From NCBI RefSeq assembly GCF_042650605.1, contig NZ_JBHSBN010000003.1, positions 248,001 through 312,000 of the forward strand: a stretch of DNA of 64,000 nucleotides. Direction: 5' to 3'. The notes under the pieces were generated by a model. The model worked only from the letters and a program-made list of their open reading frames with translations, made no database searches and had not been told where the DNA came from. The stretch comes from Micromonospora_J zhanjiangensis. GTDB taxonomy: Bacteria > Actinomycetota > Actinomycetes > Mycobacteriales > Micromonosporaceae. The position numbers and the translations under genes are program-made. Positions 49,935 to 57,842 of the stretch are shown here, piece after piece. The first letter of the stretch is position 1; every line of letters begins with the position of its first letter.

Positions 49935-50543
49935 TCAGCGCACCGGGATGGCCTGGGAGGTGGTGCCGGTGAGCCGCATCGTGTGCACGACGACCTCGAG
50001 CAGGGCCTGGGCGACCGAGGTCGGGTTGCGGGCGTCGAAGGCGATCAGGGGCACCTCGGGGTTGAGCGCGAGCGCGTCCCGGACCTCGTTCAGGTGGTGC
50101 GTCTGCACTCCGTCGAAGAGGTTGAGGGCCACCACGAAGGGCAGTTTGCTGTCCTGCTCGAAGTAGTTCACCGCGGCGAACGACGAGGCCAGCCGGCGGG
50201 AGTCGGCCAGCACCAGCGCCCCGGTGGCGCCCCGGCAGATGTCGTCCCACATCGGCCAGAAGCGGGCCTGGCCCGGCGTACCGAACAGGTAGAGCACCAG
50301 GTCCCGGTCGATGGTCAGCCGGCCGAAGTCCATCCCGACGGTGGTGGTGACCTTGTCCAGCCCCGGGTCGAGCGGGTCGATCGACTCGCTGGCCGCGGTC
50401 ATCCACGCCTCGGTGTTGATCGGCGGGATCTCCGAGATCGCGTTCACGCAGGTGGTCTTGCCGACGCCGAAGCCGCCGGCGATGACGATCTTCGCCGAGT
50501 TGATCGGCGGCGGGTTATCGGACACGTTGCCGTAGCCCGTCAC
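49935..50543 (-). CDS. cvnD: Conservon GTP-binding protein CvnD
   Basis: A 202-aa Ras-like GTPase of the conservon (CvnD) family. The P-loop is AKIVIAGGFGVGKTTCVNAI (about residues 17-36), the switch-II-like motif YLFGTPGQARFWPMW, and the specificity motif VVALNLFDG in place of canonical NKxD. It is thought to relay a signal with CvnB/CvnC at the membrane. GTG at 50543 overlaps CvnC by 29 bp; a second GTG six codons later (50525) is possible. It is followed after 21 bp by the indole-monooxygenase gene, the likely output. Confidence 0.93.
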   Translation of the reverse strand: MTGYGNVSDNPPPINSAKIVIAGGFGVGKTTCVNAISEIPPINTEAWMTAASESIDPLDPGLDKVTTTVGMDFGRLTIDRDLVLYLFGTPGQARFWPMWDDICRGATGALVLADSRRLASSFAAVNYFEQDSKLPFVVALNLFDGVQTHHLNEVRDALALNPEVPLIAFDARNPTSVAQALLEVVVHTMRLTGTTSQAIPVR

Positions 50544-50862
50544 GCAGCTTCTCCAACAGGCGGAAGTCGAACGGCGAACTGTACTTCTCGCTGTGCACCA
50601 CGATGTGGTCCGAGGCGGCGAGATCGTCCACCACCACCCGGACCACCCCGAGCGGCATGCCGGAGAAGGCGGACAGTTCCGCCACCGACTTGGTCTCGCT
50701 GGCGTACTCGTAGACCGATCGGGCCTCCGGCAGCAGTCCGGCGGCGTACGCCGGGTCGTAGTGCGGCACCGAGACCAGGGTGTGCACCAGCAGGGGTTGC
50801 CTGGTCCTGGTGCGTCCCCTGGTCAGGATGTAGGGCCGTACCTTCCAATGCGTCGCGGCCAC
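50515..50862 (-). CDS. cvnC: Conservon DUF742 protein CvnC
   Basis: A 115-aa DUF742 winged-helix-like protein. KVRPYILTRGRTRTRQPLLV and ARSVYEYASETKSVAELSAF are followed by the signature GMPLGVVRVVVDDLAASDHI near residue 85. DUF742 members are the third conservon component and interact with the GTPase. Start is GTG at 50862. The 29-bp overlap with cvnD and a 46-bp gap to cvnB place it inside the operon. Confidence 0.93.
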   Translation of the reverse strand: MAATHWKVRPYILTRGRTRTRQPLLVHTLVSVPHYDPAYAAGLLPEARSVYEYASETKSVAELSAFSGMPLGVVRVVVDDLAASDHIVVHSEKYSSPFDFRLLEKLRDGLRQRVR

Positions 50863-50908
50863 CGTGGTTGTGCTCCTTCGGCCTGTGCGGGTGTTTCGTC
50901 GGTCGGGG

Positions 50909-51370
50909 TTACTGCCGGCTCGCGCTGAGTCGGTGCAGTTGGCTGCGGATCTGGGGGGTGAGCAGGTGCCCGACCGACCCGACCAGCCGGGTCATCCGGT
51001 AGGCGACCGTCCGCAGGTCGCAGTTCGGGCCGACGGCCACCGCCAGCCCGGCCGACATGTCCACCCGCATCAGCAGCAGGTGCCCGCGCGGCAGCCGGAT
51101 GGTGAGGTATTCGGCCGAGCCCAGGTTCAGCAGGTCGGCGCCCCGGTCGGCCATGCTGATCATCCCGGCGGTCAACGCCGCGAGCTGGTCGCCGAGGTCC
51201 CGGCCGATACCCGCCGAGGAGACCAGTTGCAGGCCGTCCAGCGACACCAGCAGGGCGTGCACCACGTCCGGCGTCTCGTCCACGAACTGCTGGATCAGCC
51301 AGGCGAACTCCTGCGGTCCGCGGGCACCGACCGGGTGGAAGGTGGCACCGGAGCCGTTGCTGTGCGTCAC
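50909..51370 (-). CDS. cvnB: Conservon roadblock/LC7 protein CvnB
   Basis: A 153-aa roadblock/LC7-domain protein. The central fold reads FAWLIQQFVDETPDVVHALL, VSLDGLQLVSSAGIGRDLGD, AALTAGMISMADRGADLLN and HLLLMRVDMSAGLAVAVGPN. In conservons and the MglAB system, such proteins act as GTPase-activating or scaffold partners of the small G protein. GTG at 51370 overlaps the CvnA stop (GTGA), so it is translationally coupled to the kinase. Confidence 0.93.
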   Translation of the reverse strand: MTHSNGSGATFHPVGARGPQEFAWLIQQFVDETPDVVHALLVSLDGLQLVSSAGIGRDLGDQLAALTAGMISMADRGADLLNLGSAEYLTIRLPRGHLLLMRVDMSAGLAVAVGPNCDLRTVAYRMTRLVGSVGHLLTPQIRSQLHRLSASRQ

Positions 51371-52536
51371 CGCGGACGCCCATCGATCGCCTGGTCCGGT
51401 CTGGACCGCAGCGCGTCACCGAATCCGGCGGCGAAGTCGGCGGTCTCGTCCGGCCACCGACCGCGGTCCGAGCCGGTCGGCGGCTGCGGCGCCACGCCAC
51501 CGCCGTAGTCCGGGGTGTCCTTCAGGCTGGTCGGCACCCGCACCGGCAGGCCACCGGTGGTGCGGTCCAGGTCCGCCTCGGTCGCCGGCGCCCGGACCGG
51601 TTCCGGCGTGGCGCGGCCCAGGTGCCGGGCCGGGCCGGGGTCACCGAACTCACCACCGCCGCCCGGGCCGGCCGCCGTCGCGTACCCGTCGAAGGCGGAC
51701 CGGGCCTGCCGCGGCTCATCGACCGGCAACCGCACCGGGCCGCTGGGCGGTGGTGGCGCGCACAGCACCGATTCCGGCAGCACCACCGTGACCAGCGTGC
51801 CGGCGCCGTGCCGCTGGTGCAGCCGTACGCCGATCCGGTGGGCCAGGGACAGCCGTTGCACCACGGCCAGGCCGAGGTGCGCGGCCGACCCGCCGCGCAG
51901 CGGGTCGAGCTGGCCGGCCAGCATCGCGTTGATCCGGTCGAGCTGTTCGGGGCGCAGGCCGATCCCCTGGTCCTCGATCCGGATCAGCACGCTGCCGGAC
52001 TCGGTGAGGGTGGCCGAGACGGCCGCGATGGACTTGGGCGGCGAGAACCGGGTGGCGTTGTCCAGCAGCTCGGTCAGGAGCCGGATCACGTCGTCGGCGG
52101 CGAACTCGACCACCGCGAGTTCGGCGACCCGGCTCACCGCGACCCGCTGGTAGTGCTCGATGGTGGAGGTCGAGGCCCGGATCACGTCGATCAGGGTGGT
52201 CACCTGACGGCCGGCGTCGTCCACCTTCCGGCCCGCCAGCACCTGGAGGTTCTCGGCCTGTCGACGGATCCGGGAATTGGCGTGGTCGATCCGATAGAGC
52301 CGCTCCAACCGGGCCGGGTCCCGCTCGTCCGCCTCGACCGCGTCGAGATCCTCGCCGATCAGGTACGCGGCGGCCATCACCCGCAGTGCGTACTGCTCGG
52401 CGATCTCCCGCCAGAATTCCCCGCCACCACCGCTGCTGCCACCGTTGTCGGGGCGCCCGGCCAGGTCCGGCGGTCGGTGCCGGTCGGGAGCGGGACTCTG
52501 GGAGCGACGCCAGGGCCAGCGGCCGGACCGACTCAC
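51367..52536 (-). CDS. cvnA: Conservon histidine-kinase-like CvnA without a transmembrane sensor
   Basis: A 389-aa sensor-kinase-like protein. Residues 40-110 (EQYALRVMAAAYLIGEDLDA, RLYRIDHANSRIRRQAENLQ) form the dimerisation helix with the His in RIDHANSR. The HATPase follows: LTELLDNATRFSPP (N box), IRIEDQGIGL (G1) and AAHLGLAVVQRLSLAHRIGV (G2). A ~110-residue Pro/Gly-rich C-terminal tail is typical of conservons. Unlike many CvnA proteins, it has no N-terminal membrane/sensor domain; only ~35 low-complexity residues precede the dimerisation region. GTG at 52536 follows GAGGT. First gene of the six-gene operon. Confidence 0.92.
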   Translation of the reverse strand: MSRSGRWPWRRSQSPAPDRHRPPDLAGRPDNGGSSGGGGEFWREIAEQYALRVMAAAYLIGEDLDAVEADERDPARLERLYRIDHANSRIRRQAENLQVLAGRKVDDAGRQVTTLIDVIRASTSTIEHYQRVAVSRVAELAVVEFAADDVIRLLTELLDNATRFSPPKSIAAVSATLTESGSVLIRIEDQGIGLRPEQLDRINAMLAGQLDPLRGGSAAHLGLAVVQRLSLAHRIGVRLHQRHGAGTLVTVVLPESVLCAPPPPSGPVRLPVDEPRQARSAFDGYATAAGPGGGGEFGDPGPARHLGRATPEPVRAPATEADLDRTTGGLPVRVPTSLKDTPDYGGGVAPQPPTGSDRGRWPDETADFAAGFGDALRSRPDQAIDGRPR

Positions 52537-52914
52537 CTCGTGACCTCTGCGTACATTCCCGCCCTTCCGATGTGCATGGTTAGCCTCGTGGTCAACAGGT
52601 TCCCGGGAAAGAAGTCAATCATCATTCGTTCGATGAACGCAAGATTCCTAATGATTCCTGAGACAGTCTTGCGGTTTGAAATGAGACATCCTGGAATGTC
52701 GCCCGGAGCGAGCGACCGGGCATAATGCGACCAGGGATTATCACGGAAGGTAACCGCGTATTGGATCTATATCCCCTACCCCCCAAAACTGACATTTGCC
52801 ACGCTCCGGAACACTCCCCTAACCGCCCGACCCCCGCAGGTCTAGGGGTTAGGGGATCTACCGGGCCGGGGGGTTAGGGACCAGGGGCAACGGGCCGGCC
52901 CGCGGCGCCGCCCC
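52537..52914. other. 378-bp AT-richer regulatory region upstream of the conservon
   Basis: This lies between cvnA (start) and the 3' end of the alditol-oxidase gene, both minus strand. AT content is clearly above the surroundings. It contains the inverted repeat CGCAAGA (52638-52644)/TCTTGCG (52667-52673) enclosing two GATTCCT direct repeats. It also has CCCCTAACC (52816-52824)/GGTTAGGGG (52847-52855) with a second GGGGTTAGGG about 15 bp further. The promoter of the conservon operon must lie here; no clean -10/-35 could be chosen. Confidence 0.6.
52816..52855. repeat. Inverted GGGGTTAGGGG motif downstream of the alditol oxidase
   Basis: CCCCTAACC (52816-52824) is the exact reverse complement of GGTTAGGGG (52847-52855), with a 22-nt loop. 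A further GGGGTTAGGG follows at about 52869-52878, 36 bp from the alditol-oxidase stop. It may terminate that gene or bind a regulator of the conservon operon. Confidence 0.65.
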
Positions 52915-54174
52915 TCAGTCGCCGGCGAGCCACCCGTCGACCAGGTCGTTGCGGAACTTGCCGGACGGGTCGTACCGGTGGGTCAGGTCGCGGAAGGCGG
53001 CCAGCCGGTCGGCCCGCTCGGGCTCGGCCCACGGGTCCAGGTCGAACAGCTTGCCCCAGTGCGGCCGGGCGCCCAGCGGTGCCAACCGTTCCTCGATCGC
53101 CGCCAGCACCGGCGCGACCGCGACCGCGTCCGGTTGCCAGGTGAAGTGCAGCGCCGCGCTGTCGCGCCGGTGGCACGGGCTCAGCCACAGCTCGTCGGCC
53201 GCGATCGTCCGGATCTCGCTGACCTGCAGCACGGGCGCGATCCGGTCGGCCATGCCGGCCAGCGCCCGGACCGCCTCGACCAGCCGGTCGCGCGGCACGA
53301 ACCACTCGGACTGCAGCTCCGCCCCGCTGCTCGGGGTGAACTCCAGCTTGAAGTGCGGCAGCCGGGCGTGCCACGGCCCGGGCGCCCCGCCCTGCTCGGT
53401 GCAGTTCCCGGCGGGCATGCCGGGCACCGGGTGCCGCGGCCCGTCGGCCGCCACCGCGCCGAGCCAGCGCGGGCCGGGCACCGGCGGGTCGCGGTCGACG
53501 CGGCGCTTGAGCCAGACCTGGTTGAACCGCGGCCCGCTCCAGTCGGTGAACAGGCTGACGCTGTACGCCGCCGCGCAGAGCGCCGGCCAGTCGGTGGCCA
53601 ACGCCGTCAGTGGCAGGTCGTCGTACACGTGCTGGGCCACCTGGTACGTCGGCTCGATGTCCAGGGTCAGCTCGGTGACCACGCCGAAACAACCGAGCCC
53701 GACGACGGTACCGGCGAACCCGTCGGTGGTCCGGTCGACGGTCACCACCGACCCGTCGGCGGTGACCAGCTCCATCGCCGACACGGCGGTGGAGAGGTTG
53801 CCGTTGCCCACGCCGGAGCCGTGAGTCGCCGTCGCGCAGGCACCGGCCACCGAGATGTGCGGCAACGAGGCCAGGTTGGCCAGGGCGAAGCCGGCCTCGT
53901 GCAGGCGTACCGCCAGTTCGCCGTAGCGGACGCCGGCCGCGACCCGGACCCGGCGCCCGGCCGGGTCGATCCGGACGGTCGGCGGCAGGCCGGCCACGGT
54001 GACCAGGTCACCGCCGGTGTCGGCGAGTCGGTTGAACGAGTGCCCGGAGCCCAGCGCACGGACCCGGTCGCTGCCGGCGACCAGTTCGGCCAGTTCGTCC
54101 ACTGAGGCCGGCCGGGCCAGTCGGCGGCCGCCGAAGGTGACGTTGCCCGCCCAGTTGGTGATCGCGTCGGTCAT
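52915..54174 (-). CDS. Alditol oxidase (AldO-like, covalent FAD)
   Basis: A 419-aa VAO-family flavoprotein close in motif order to Streptomyces AldO, which oxidises xylitol and sorbitol to aldoses with H2O2 release. ITNWAGNVTFGG opens the protein. RALGSGHSFNRLADTGGDLV holds the His for covalent FAD attachment (about residue 45). SLPHISVAGACATATHGSGV, AAYSVSLFTDWSGPRFNQVW, TEFTPSSGAELQSEW-type motif and RPHWGKLFDLDP follow. ATG start; divergent from a regulator across a 465-bp region. The exact polyol is inferred. Confidence 0.9.
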   Translation of the reverse strand: MTDAITNWAGNVTFGGRRLARPASVDELAELVAGSDRVRALGSGHSFNRLADTGGDLVTVAGLPPTVRIDPAGRRVRVAAGVRYGELAVRLHEAGFALANLASLPHISVAGACATATHGSGVGNGNLSTAVSAMELVTADGSVVTVDRTTDGFAGTVVGLGCFGVVTELTLDIEPTYQVAQHVYDDLPLTALATDWPALCAAAYSVSLFTDWSGPRFNQVWLKRRVDRDPPVPGPRWLGAVAADGPRHPVPGMPAGNCTEQGGAPGPWHARLPHFKLEFTPSSGAELQSEWFVPRDRLVEAVRALAGMADRIAPVLQVSEIRTIAADELWLSPCHRRDSAALHFTWQPDAVAVAPVLAAIEERLAPLGARPHWGKLFDLDPWAEPERADRLAAFRDLTHRYDPSGKFRNDLVDGWLAGD

Positions 54175-54639
54175 GCTGGCCTCCCGGTGTCGGGTGCCAG
54201 GCTAGGCCGGGCCGACGGGCGTTGGCGAAGCCGGGGTATTTCCAACCGCCCGGCGCTCATCGCCCACCACCGATCGGTGGGTCCTCGGTGATGTCGCGCA
54301 TCGGACCGTCGGGACTGCGGTTGGGGCGCCGGCCGAATGCATTCTCCGCTGCCCTTTCCGATCGGTCCCATGACGACGGACCTCGGGGTGCGGCCCCCCG
54401 GAAGCCCGCCGAGCCTTCGTGAACACATGATGACAGGAATATGCCGACCGGGCCCGGCGCGGGAGCCCCGATCGCTGTCCGGGCAACGCATCGCGACCCG
54501 GCGACACGCCGCGGATCCCCTGACAGCAGGCTCGTCCGAAACAATCCGAGCGGCAATTGCCAGTGATGTTTATCGATACCTTGTCCCCCTTCGAGTGGAC
54601 CCGCGGTGATACGGTCGGCCTTGCCGATGGGGAGGACAC
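54175..54639. other. 465-bp divergent intergenic region
   Basis: This lies between the minus-strand alditol oxidase and the plus-strand TrmB/LuxR-like regulator. It contains a perfect 14-bp palindrome CCACCGATCGGTGG (54267-54280), possibly a binding site for the regulator, and an AT-richer stretch near 54540-54580. A GGGGAGGA ribosome-binding site ends the region. No coding feature is convincing. Confidence 0.55.
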
Positions 54640-55647
54640 ATGACCGAACGGACCCAGGGAGGAAACACGGACCCGGGCCAGGAAATCGCGCTGTCAATCT
54701 ATTCACAGATGTTGCGCGACGACGCGAGCACAGCCCAGGACGCCGTCGCCTCTCTCGGCCTGTCCGACAAGGAGGGCACAGCAGCGCTGACCGAACTGCG
54801 CGAGCTGGGCCTGCTCGTCACCCATTCGCCCACCGGCGCCCTCCGCACCGCGCGGCCGGAACAGGCCCTCGTCCGGCTGATCGGCCAGGGCCAGCGGGCG
54901 TACGCCGCCTATCACCGGGAGAACACCCGCAACCGGGAGCTGATCGAGCGCCTGGTCGACGGCTTCCTGCCGCTGGCAACGGCGGCGCCACAGGAGGTCA
55001 CCGTCCGCACGGTGACCGACCCCCGGCAGGTGGCCGTCCTGCTGGACGAGCTCACCGAGCAGACCCAGGAGGAGATCCTGTCCATGCACCCGGGACCGGT
55101 GCCGCCCCGGGAGACGATCGAGGACGCGCTCCCGCGCGGCCGGATGCTCGCCGAACGGGGGCTCCGGTCGCGGAGCATCTACCAGCGCCGACTGGTCACC
55201 GTGCCGTACGTGCTGGAGAACCTGCGCCAACTGACCCGGCTGCGGCACGAGATCCGGGTGGCGTCCGACGTCCCGGTCCGACTGATCATCTCCGACGGAC
55301 GGCGGGCGATCGTTCCGGCCGATCCCGACGACGGCGCGGCCGGGGCGTTGGTCATCACCGGCCCGGTCCTGGTGCGGTCGCTCACCGCCGTCTTCTCCCA
55401 CTTCTGGTCCACCTCCCGGGACCTCGACGACGATTCCCGCAGGCGGGCGGCGGGCCCGTTGTCCCCGGAGGAGCAGACCCTGCTGAAGATGCTGGCCGCC
55501 GGCATGAAGGACGAGAAGATCGCGCGGAACATCGGGGTGTCCCTGCGCACCGTCGCGCGCATCGTCGCCGACCTGATGGAACGCCTCGACGCCGACAGCC
55601 GGTTCCAGGCGGGCGTACGGGCCGCCCGGCTCGGCTGGTTGGACTAG
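54640..55647 (+). CDS. TrmB-like/LuxR HTH transcriptional regulator
   Basis: A 335-aa regulator. The N-terminal winged-helix-like region (ALSIYSQMLRDDASTAQDAV, GTAALTELRELGLLVTHSP) resembles TrmB. A phospholipase-D-like central domain (TQEEILSMHPGPVPPRETIE, VPVRLIISDGRRAIVPAD) follows, and the C-terminus is a LuxR-type HTH (LLKMLAAGMKDEKIARNIGV, SLRTVARIVADLMERLDA). Proteins of this build regulate antibiotic and lanthipeptide clusters in actinomycetes. It is divergent from the alditol oxidase, a possible target. ATG with GGGGAGGA upstream; a terminator hairpin follows. Confidence 0.85.
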   Translation: MTERTQGGNTDPGQEIALSIYSQMLRDDASTAQDAVASLGLSDKEGTAALTELRELGLLVTHSPTGALRTARPEQALVRLIGQGQRAYAAYHRENTRNRELIERLVDGFLPLATAAPQEVTVRTVTDPRQVAVLLDELTEQTQEEILSMHPGPVPPRETIEDALPRGRMLAERGLRSRSIYQRRLVTVPYVLENLRQLTRLRHEIRVASDVPVRLIISDGRRAIVPADPDDGAAGALVITGPVLVRSLTAVFSHFWSTSRDLDDDSRRRAAGPLSPEEQTLLKMLAAGMKDEKIARNIGVSLRTVARIVADLMERLDADSRFQAGVRAARLGWLD

Positions 55648-55654
55648 CGACCGA

Positions 55655-55691
55655 CCCGCCCCGCCGGCCACGGTGCGGCCGACGGGGCGGG
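55655..55691 (+). terminator. Terminator hairpin after the LuxR-like gene
   Basis: CCCGCCCCGCCGGCC (55655-55669) pairs with GGCCGACGGGGCGGG (55677-55691) with one mismatch and a 7-nt loop, starting 8 bp past the stop codon. A strong GC stem without a T-tract, as usual in this genome. Confidence 0.75.
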
Positions 55692-55831
55692 GATGGCGGA
55701 TGGCGCGTGCTCAGGCGGTGGGTTCGGTCCCGACCGCCGGCCCGTCGTCGTCGGCCGGGAAGGCGGCCAGCCCCTCGGGAAACCGGTGACCGGTCCTCGA
55801 CGGCCGACACCCGGTGCCCGTACCGTCGGGG

Positions 55832-56287
55832 TCAGTACCAGATCTCCACGCCGCCGTGCCCCGAGCAGGTGCCGCGACGGTGCTGGCTGAAGCTGTACGT
55901 CCCGTCCTTGCATTTCGCCGTCGCGCCCGACGGCTTCGAACCACCACCCGAAACGGGCCGGTGAACGCATACGCCGTCGACGTTCCGGTAGTACTCCGCA
56001 CCGCAGCTTCCCGAACCGGAACCCGACTTCTTCGACGAAGTGCCGGGCTTTCCGGACGCGGCACCGGACCTGCCCGACGGGGCACCCGGGGTGCTCAACC
56101 TCGCTACCGCCGTCGGTGAGGGCGACGGCGTGACCTGCCCGGTCGGTGACGGCGTGGGGCTCGTCCGGAGCAGGTCGGCAGTCGCCGACACGGTCGGTGT
56201 GGCGCCCGCGCGATCGGTCGTACCGGCCGGTGCGCAGCCGGTCAGCAGGAGCAATCCCGCCGCCACGGTCACGACGATTTTCCTCAT
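55832..56287 (-). CDS. DUF3761-domain lipoprotein
   Basis: A 151-aa exported lipoprotein. RKIVVTVAAGLLLLTGCAPA gives a lipobox (LTGC, Cys18), followed by a Pro/Ser/Thr linker to about residue 95. The C-terminal domain has GSCGAEYYRNVDGVCVHRPV and AKCKDGTYSFSQHRRGTCSG (paired Cys, SxHRRGTCSxHGGV), the DUF3761 signature. Function unknown; the domain is found in surface proteins. ATG at 56287. It stands alone between the LuxR-like regulator and the methionine aminopeptidase. Confidence 0.82.
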   Translation of the reverse strand: MRKIVVTVAAGLLLLTGCAPAGTTDRAGATPTVSATADLLRTSPTPSPTGQVTPSPSPTAVARLSTPGAPSGRSGAASGKPGTSSKKSGSGSGSCGAEYYRNVDGVCVHRPVSGGGSKPSGATAKCKDGTYSFSQHRRGTCSGHGGVEIWY

Positions 56288-56648
56288 TCGCGCCTCCACG
56301 TTCGTAGGAGTGGATTCGCCTCGGAAATCTAGGTGACGGTTCCCGCGATCGATATTGGTCGCGGTGCTTGCGGGTGACGCTTTTCAGCCGACCCGGACGG
56401 CGTATCGGATGTCGATCCGATGCCGAGCGGAGGGGCGGCCGACCGGAACGGCGTCGGTGACCGGAACCGCCGGAACGTCGAGCCGACCCACCCGGATCAG
56501 CCGTACCGTCCGAACGTGGGACCGGCGGCGGCCCGGCCGATATCGGTGATCGGCCCGTCGACCGGCCGGCGGCTCGGCGACCAGGCCCCGTTCGCGGCCG
56601 GCCGGTCCCGGCCCGGGCCCCGGGTACGCCCCGGGGCGGGCCGGTGGA
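56288..56648. other. 361-bp intergenic region, GC-rich
   Basis: This lies between the start of the DUF3761 lipoprotein gene and the stop of map, both minus strand. It contains the palindrome CGCCCCGGGGCG (56627-56638) close to the map stop, likely part of its terminator, and AT-richer sequence near 56340-56370 that may hold the lipoprotein promoter. No gene recognised. Confidence 0.55.
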
Positions 56649-57467
56649 TCAGGAGGCTGCGGCGGGCCTTCTGGTGGAGTCGGCCGGGTTGGCGCCGGGG
56701 GTGGGCCGGCCGGTCAGCACCTGGGGGCCGGCGGTCGTGACGGCCACCGTGTGCTCGGAGTGGGCGGTACGGGAACCGTCGGCGGAGCGGATCGTCCAGC
56801 CGTCCTCGTCGACCTTGATCTTGTCGGTGGAGCGGCAGAGCCAGGGCTCGATGGCGATGGTGAGGCCGGGGTCGAGCTTCAGGCCACGGCCGGGCCGGCC
56901 GCTGTTGGGCACGTGCGGGGCCTCGTGCATGGTGCGGCCGATGCCGTGACCGCCGAACTCGCCGTTGACGCCGTACCCGTAGGAACGGGCCACCTCGCCG
57001 ATCGCCGCGGAGACGTCACCGAGCCGGCCGCCGGGTTGGGCGGCGGCGACGCCGGCCGCCAGGGCGACCTCGGTGGCCTCGATCAGCCGCAGGTCGGCCG
57101 GGTCGGGGGTGCCGACGACGAAGGAGAGCGCGGAGTCGGCGACCCAGCCGTCGATGCCGACCGCCATGTCGATGCTGAGCAGGTCACCGTCGCGCAGGAC
57201 GTAGTCGCGCGGCAGGCCGTGCAGGACCGCGTCGTTGACCGACAGGCACAGCACGTTGCGGAACGGCCCTCGGCCGAACGACGGGGCGTAGTCCCAGTAG
57301 CAGGACTTGGCGCCGCGTTCGGCGATCCGGCGCCGGGCGTGGTGTTCGAGATCCATCAGGTTCACGCCGACCGCGGCGACCCCGCTCAACTCGGCCAGCA
57401 ACTCGCCGACGAACTGCCCGGTCACCGCCATCCGGCCGATCTCGTCGGCGGACTTGAGCTCGATCAC
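56649..57467 (-). CDS. map: Type I methionine aminopeptidase
   Basis: A 272-aa metalloprotease removing N-terminal Met from nascent proteins. All five metal ligands are visible in order: the two Asp in LLSIDMAVGIDGWVADSALS, His in EFGGHGIGRTMHEAPHVPN, Glu in TIAIEPWLC and Glu in RTAHSEHTVAVT. The first substrate His is in AVLHGLPRDYV. GTG at 57467 has GGGGAGG 5 nt upstream. It is divergent from a small XRE regulator, with a palindromic operator between, so it is a regulated, possibly second, map gene. Confidence 0.92.
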   Translation of the reverse strand: MIELKSADEIGRMAVTGQFVGELLAELSGVAAVGVNLMDLEHHARRRIAERGAKSCYWDYAPSFGRGPFRNVLCLSVNDAVLHGLPRDYVLRDGDLLSIDMAVGIDGWVADSALSFVVGTPDPADLRLIEATEVALAAGVAAAQPGGRLGDVSAAIGEVARSYGYGVNGEFGGHGIGRTMHEAPHVPNSGRPGRGLKLDPGLTIAIEPWLCRSTDKIKVDEDGWTIRSADGSRTAHSEHTVAVTTAGPQVLTGRPTPGANPADSTRRPAAAS

Positions 57468-57489
57468 GACAGCCTCCCCTCTCCGTAGC

Positions 57490-57503
57490 GGTATTTTTAT
57501 ACC
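57490..57503. promoter_or_regulatory. AT-rich palindromic operator between map and the XRE gene
   Basis: GGTATTTTTATACC is a 5+4+5 inverted repeat, AT-rich against the background. It lies 23 bp from the map start and 41 bp from the XRE start. A second palindrome, AGGATATCCT (57528-57537), overlaps the XRE ribosome-binding site. This is probably the XRE protein's operator and the map -10 region. Confidence 0.6.
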
Positions 57504-57543
57504 ACGTCGGGTCGGGGCCGCCACGGGAGGATATCCTGCTGAC

Positions 57544-57810
57544 ATGGTTCGTCAGCCGCTCACCGCCGAGCAGATCGCCGCCGGCCAGCGCCTCGGGGTC
57601 GCCCTGCGGGCCGCGCGGGCCGGCCGCAGCCTCGTCGAGGTGGCCCTGGCTGCCGGCATCTCCCCCGAGACGCTACGCAAGATCGAGGCGGGTCGGCTGC
57701 CCGCGCCGGCGTTCGGGACCGTGGTCGGCCTCAGCCGGGCCCTCGACGTTCCGCTGGGCGACCTGGCCGACGTGTGGTCGGCCGAGACGCCGGTCCGCCA
57801 GGCGTCGTAG
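57544..57810 (+). CDS. Small XRE-family HTH regulator
   Basis: An 88-aa helix-turn-helix protein: QRLGVALRAARAGRSLVEVA, LAAGISPETLRKIEAGRLPA and PAFGTVVGLSRALDVPLGDL, essentially a lone XRE domain. ATG at 57544 follows GGGAGGAT. It is divergent from map, and the palindrome between the two suggests it controls map and itself. C-terminal 15 residues variable. Confidence 0.87.
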   Translation: MVRQPLTAEQIAAGQRLGVALRAARAGRSLVEVALAAGISPETLRKIEAGRLPAPAFGTVVGLSRALDVPLGDLADVWSAETPVRQAS

Positions 57811-57842
57811 GCACGCCCGGCCGACCGCCTCACCAGCCGGCC

